DNA from: Chloroflexi bacterium RBG_16_60_22
Lineage (GTDB): Bacteria > Chloroflexota > Dehalococcoidia > Dehalococcoidales > RBG-16-60-22
Reading direction: 5' to 3'
DNA: 5,217 bases
Assembly (NCBI GenBank): GCA_001796935.1
Contig: MGNX01000072.1
Span: forward strand, 1-5,217
Below are positions 5,130 through 5,217 of the stretch, piece by piece. Numbering within the stretch: position 1 is the first letter of the stretch; each line of letters opens with the position of its first letter. The notes below the pieces were generated by a model. It saw nothing but the letters and a program-made list of their open reading frames with translations. It did not search any database and was not told the origin of the DNA. The position numbers were made by a program, and so were the translations under genes.

Positions 5130-5217
5130 ATGAAAAACAGGAAAATCGTTTTAGCTACGGTAGTTTGCCTGGTGCTGGTCGTGGCGTCTCTGCCTTTCCT
5201 CAGCGCCGGTGGGGGCG
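5130..5217 (+). CDS. N-terminus of an exported protein, probably the Liv-type substrate-binding protein (cut by window edge)
   Basis: Only 29 codons are present. They read as a signal peptide: a basic start (MKNRK) followed by a long hydrophobic core (IVLATVVCLVLVVASLPFL) and a small-residue SAGGG stretch where cleavage could lie. No lipobox (L-[AS]-[GA]-C with Cys at the cleavage site) is seen before the window ends; C13 is inside the hydrophobic core and unlikely to be the lipid site. Nothing of the mature domain is visible, so the assignment rests on position: first gene after the two permeases in a Liv-type operon, with a strong ribosome binding site. In such clusters the extracytoplasmic binding protein (peripla_BP_6 type) often lies here. 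That it is exported is well supported; the substrate-binding role is inferred. Confidence 0.68.
   Translation, partial: MKNRKIVLATVVCLVLVVASLPFLSAGGG

Noticed and set aside
1..5217. CRISPR arrays, insertion sequences, transposases or attachment sites
   Set aside because: No regularly spaced repeats, terminal inverted repeats or mobile-element genes are visible. The tRNA 3' end could serve as an integration site, but no duplicated tRNA segment is seen downstream.

Overview
The window is about 60% GC, bacterial, and tightly packed. Strong GGAGG-type ribosome binding sites, sigma-70-type promoters and a Liv-type transporter next to a CoA ligase suggest an anaerobic or soil/sediment lineage. The style recalls Chloroflexota (Dehalococcoidia) or deltaproteobacterial relatives, but no marker gene fixes the taxon, so this is a weak inference.

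Layout. The left edge holds the 3' half of a tRNA, probably tRNA-Gly (1-40, +). A small GYD-domain protein (63-365, -) converges on it. Its start faces a PaaI-type hotdog thioesterase (502-921, +) across a 136-bp divergent region carrying two back-to-back promoters. A 265-bp gap follows (922-1186). It contains a promoter (955-984) and then a roughly 195-nt leader with a long-range 8-bp helix, two internal hairpins and a strong stem-loop just before the next ribosome binding site. One arm of that stem-loop can also pair with an upstream segment, which is the architecture of a riboswitch or attenuator. I cannot match it to a known class.

The rest is one operon: an AMP-forming acyl-CoA synthetase (1187-3100), a LivH-type permease (3101-3985, zero gap), a LivM-type permease (3999-5051, 13-nt gap), and the first 29 codons of a secreted protein (5130 to the right edge). 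That last protein is most likely the substrate-binding component. The ATP-binding subunits are not in the window and would be expected further downstream.

How the genes may work together (inference): the Liv-type ABC importer brings in an organic acid or related compound, and the ligase encoded first in the same transcript traps it as a CoA thioester. Liv-type transporters next to CoA ligases are a known arrangement in aromatic- and fatty-acid-using bacteria, so the substrate need not be a branched-chain amino acid. The nearby thioesterase could relieve CoA-thioester build-up but has its own promoter. The most interesting part is the leader at about 991-1186. The rest is recognisable biology with modest deviations in some motifs.
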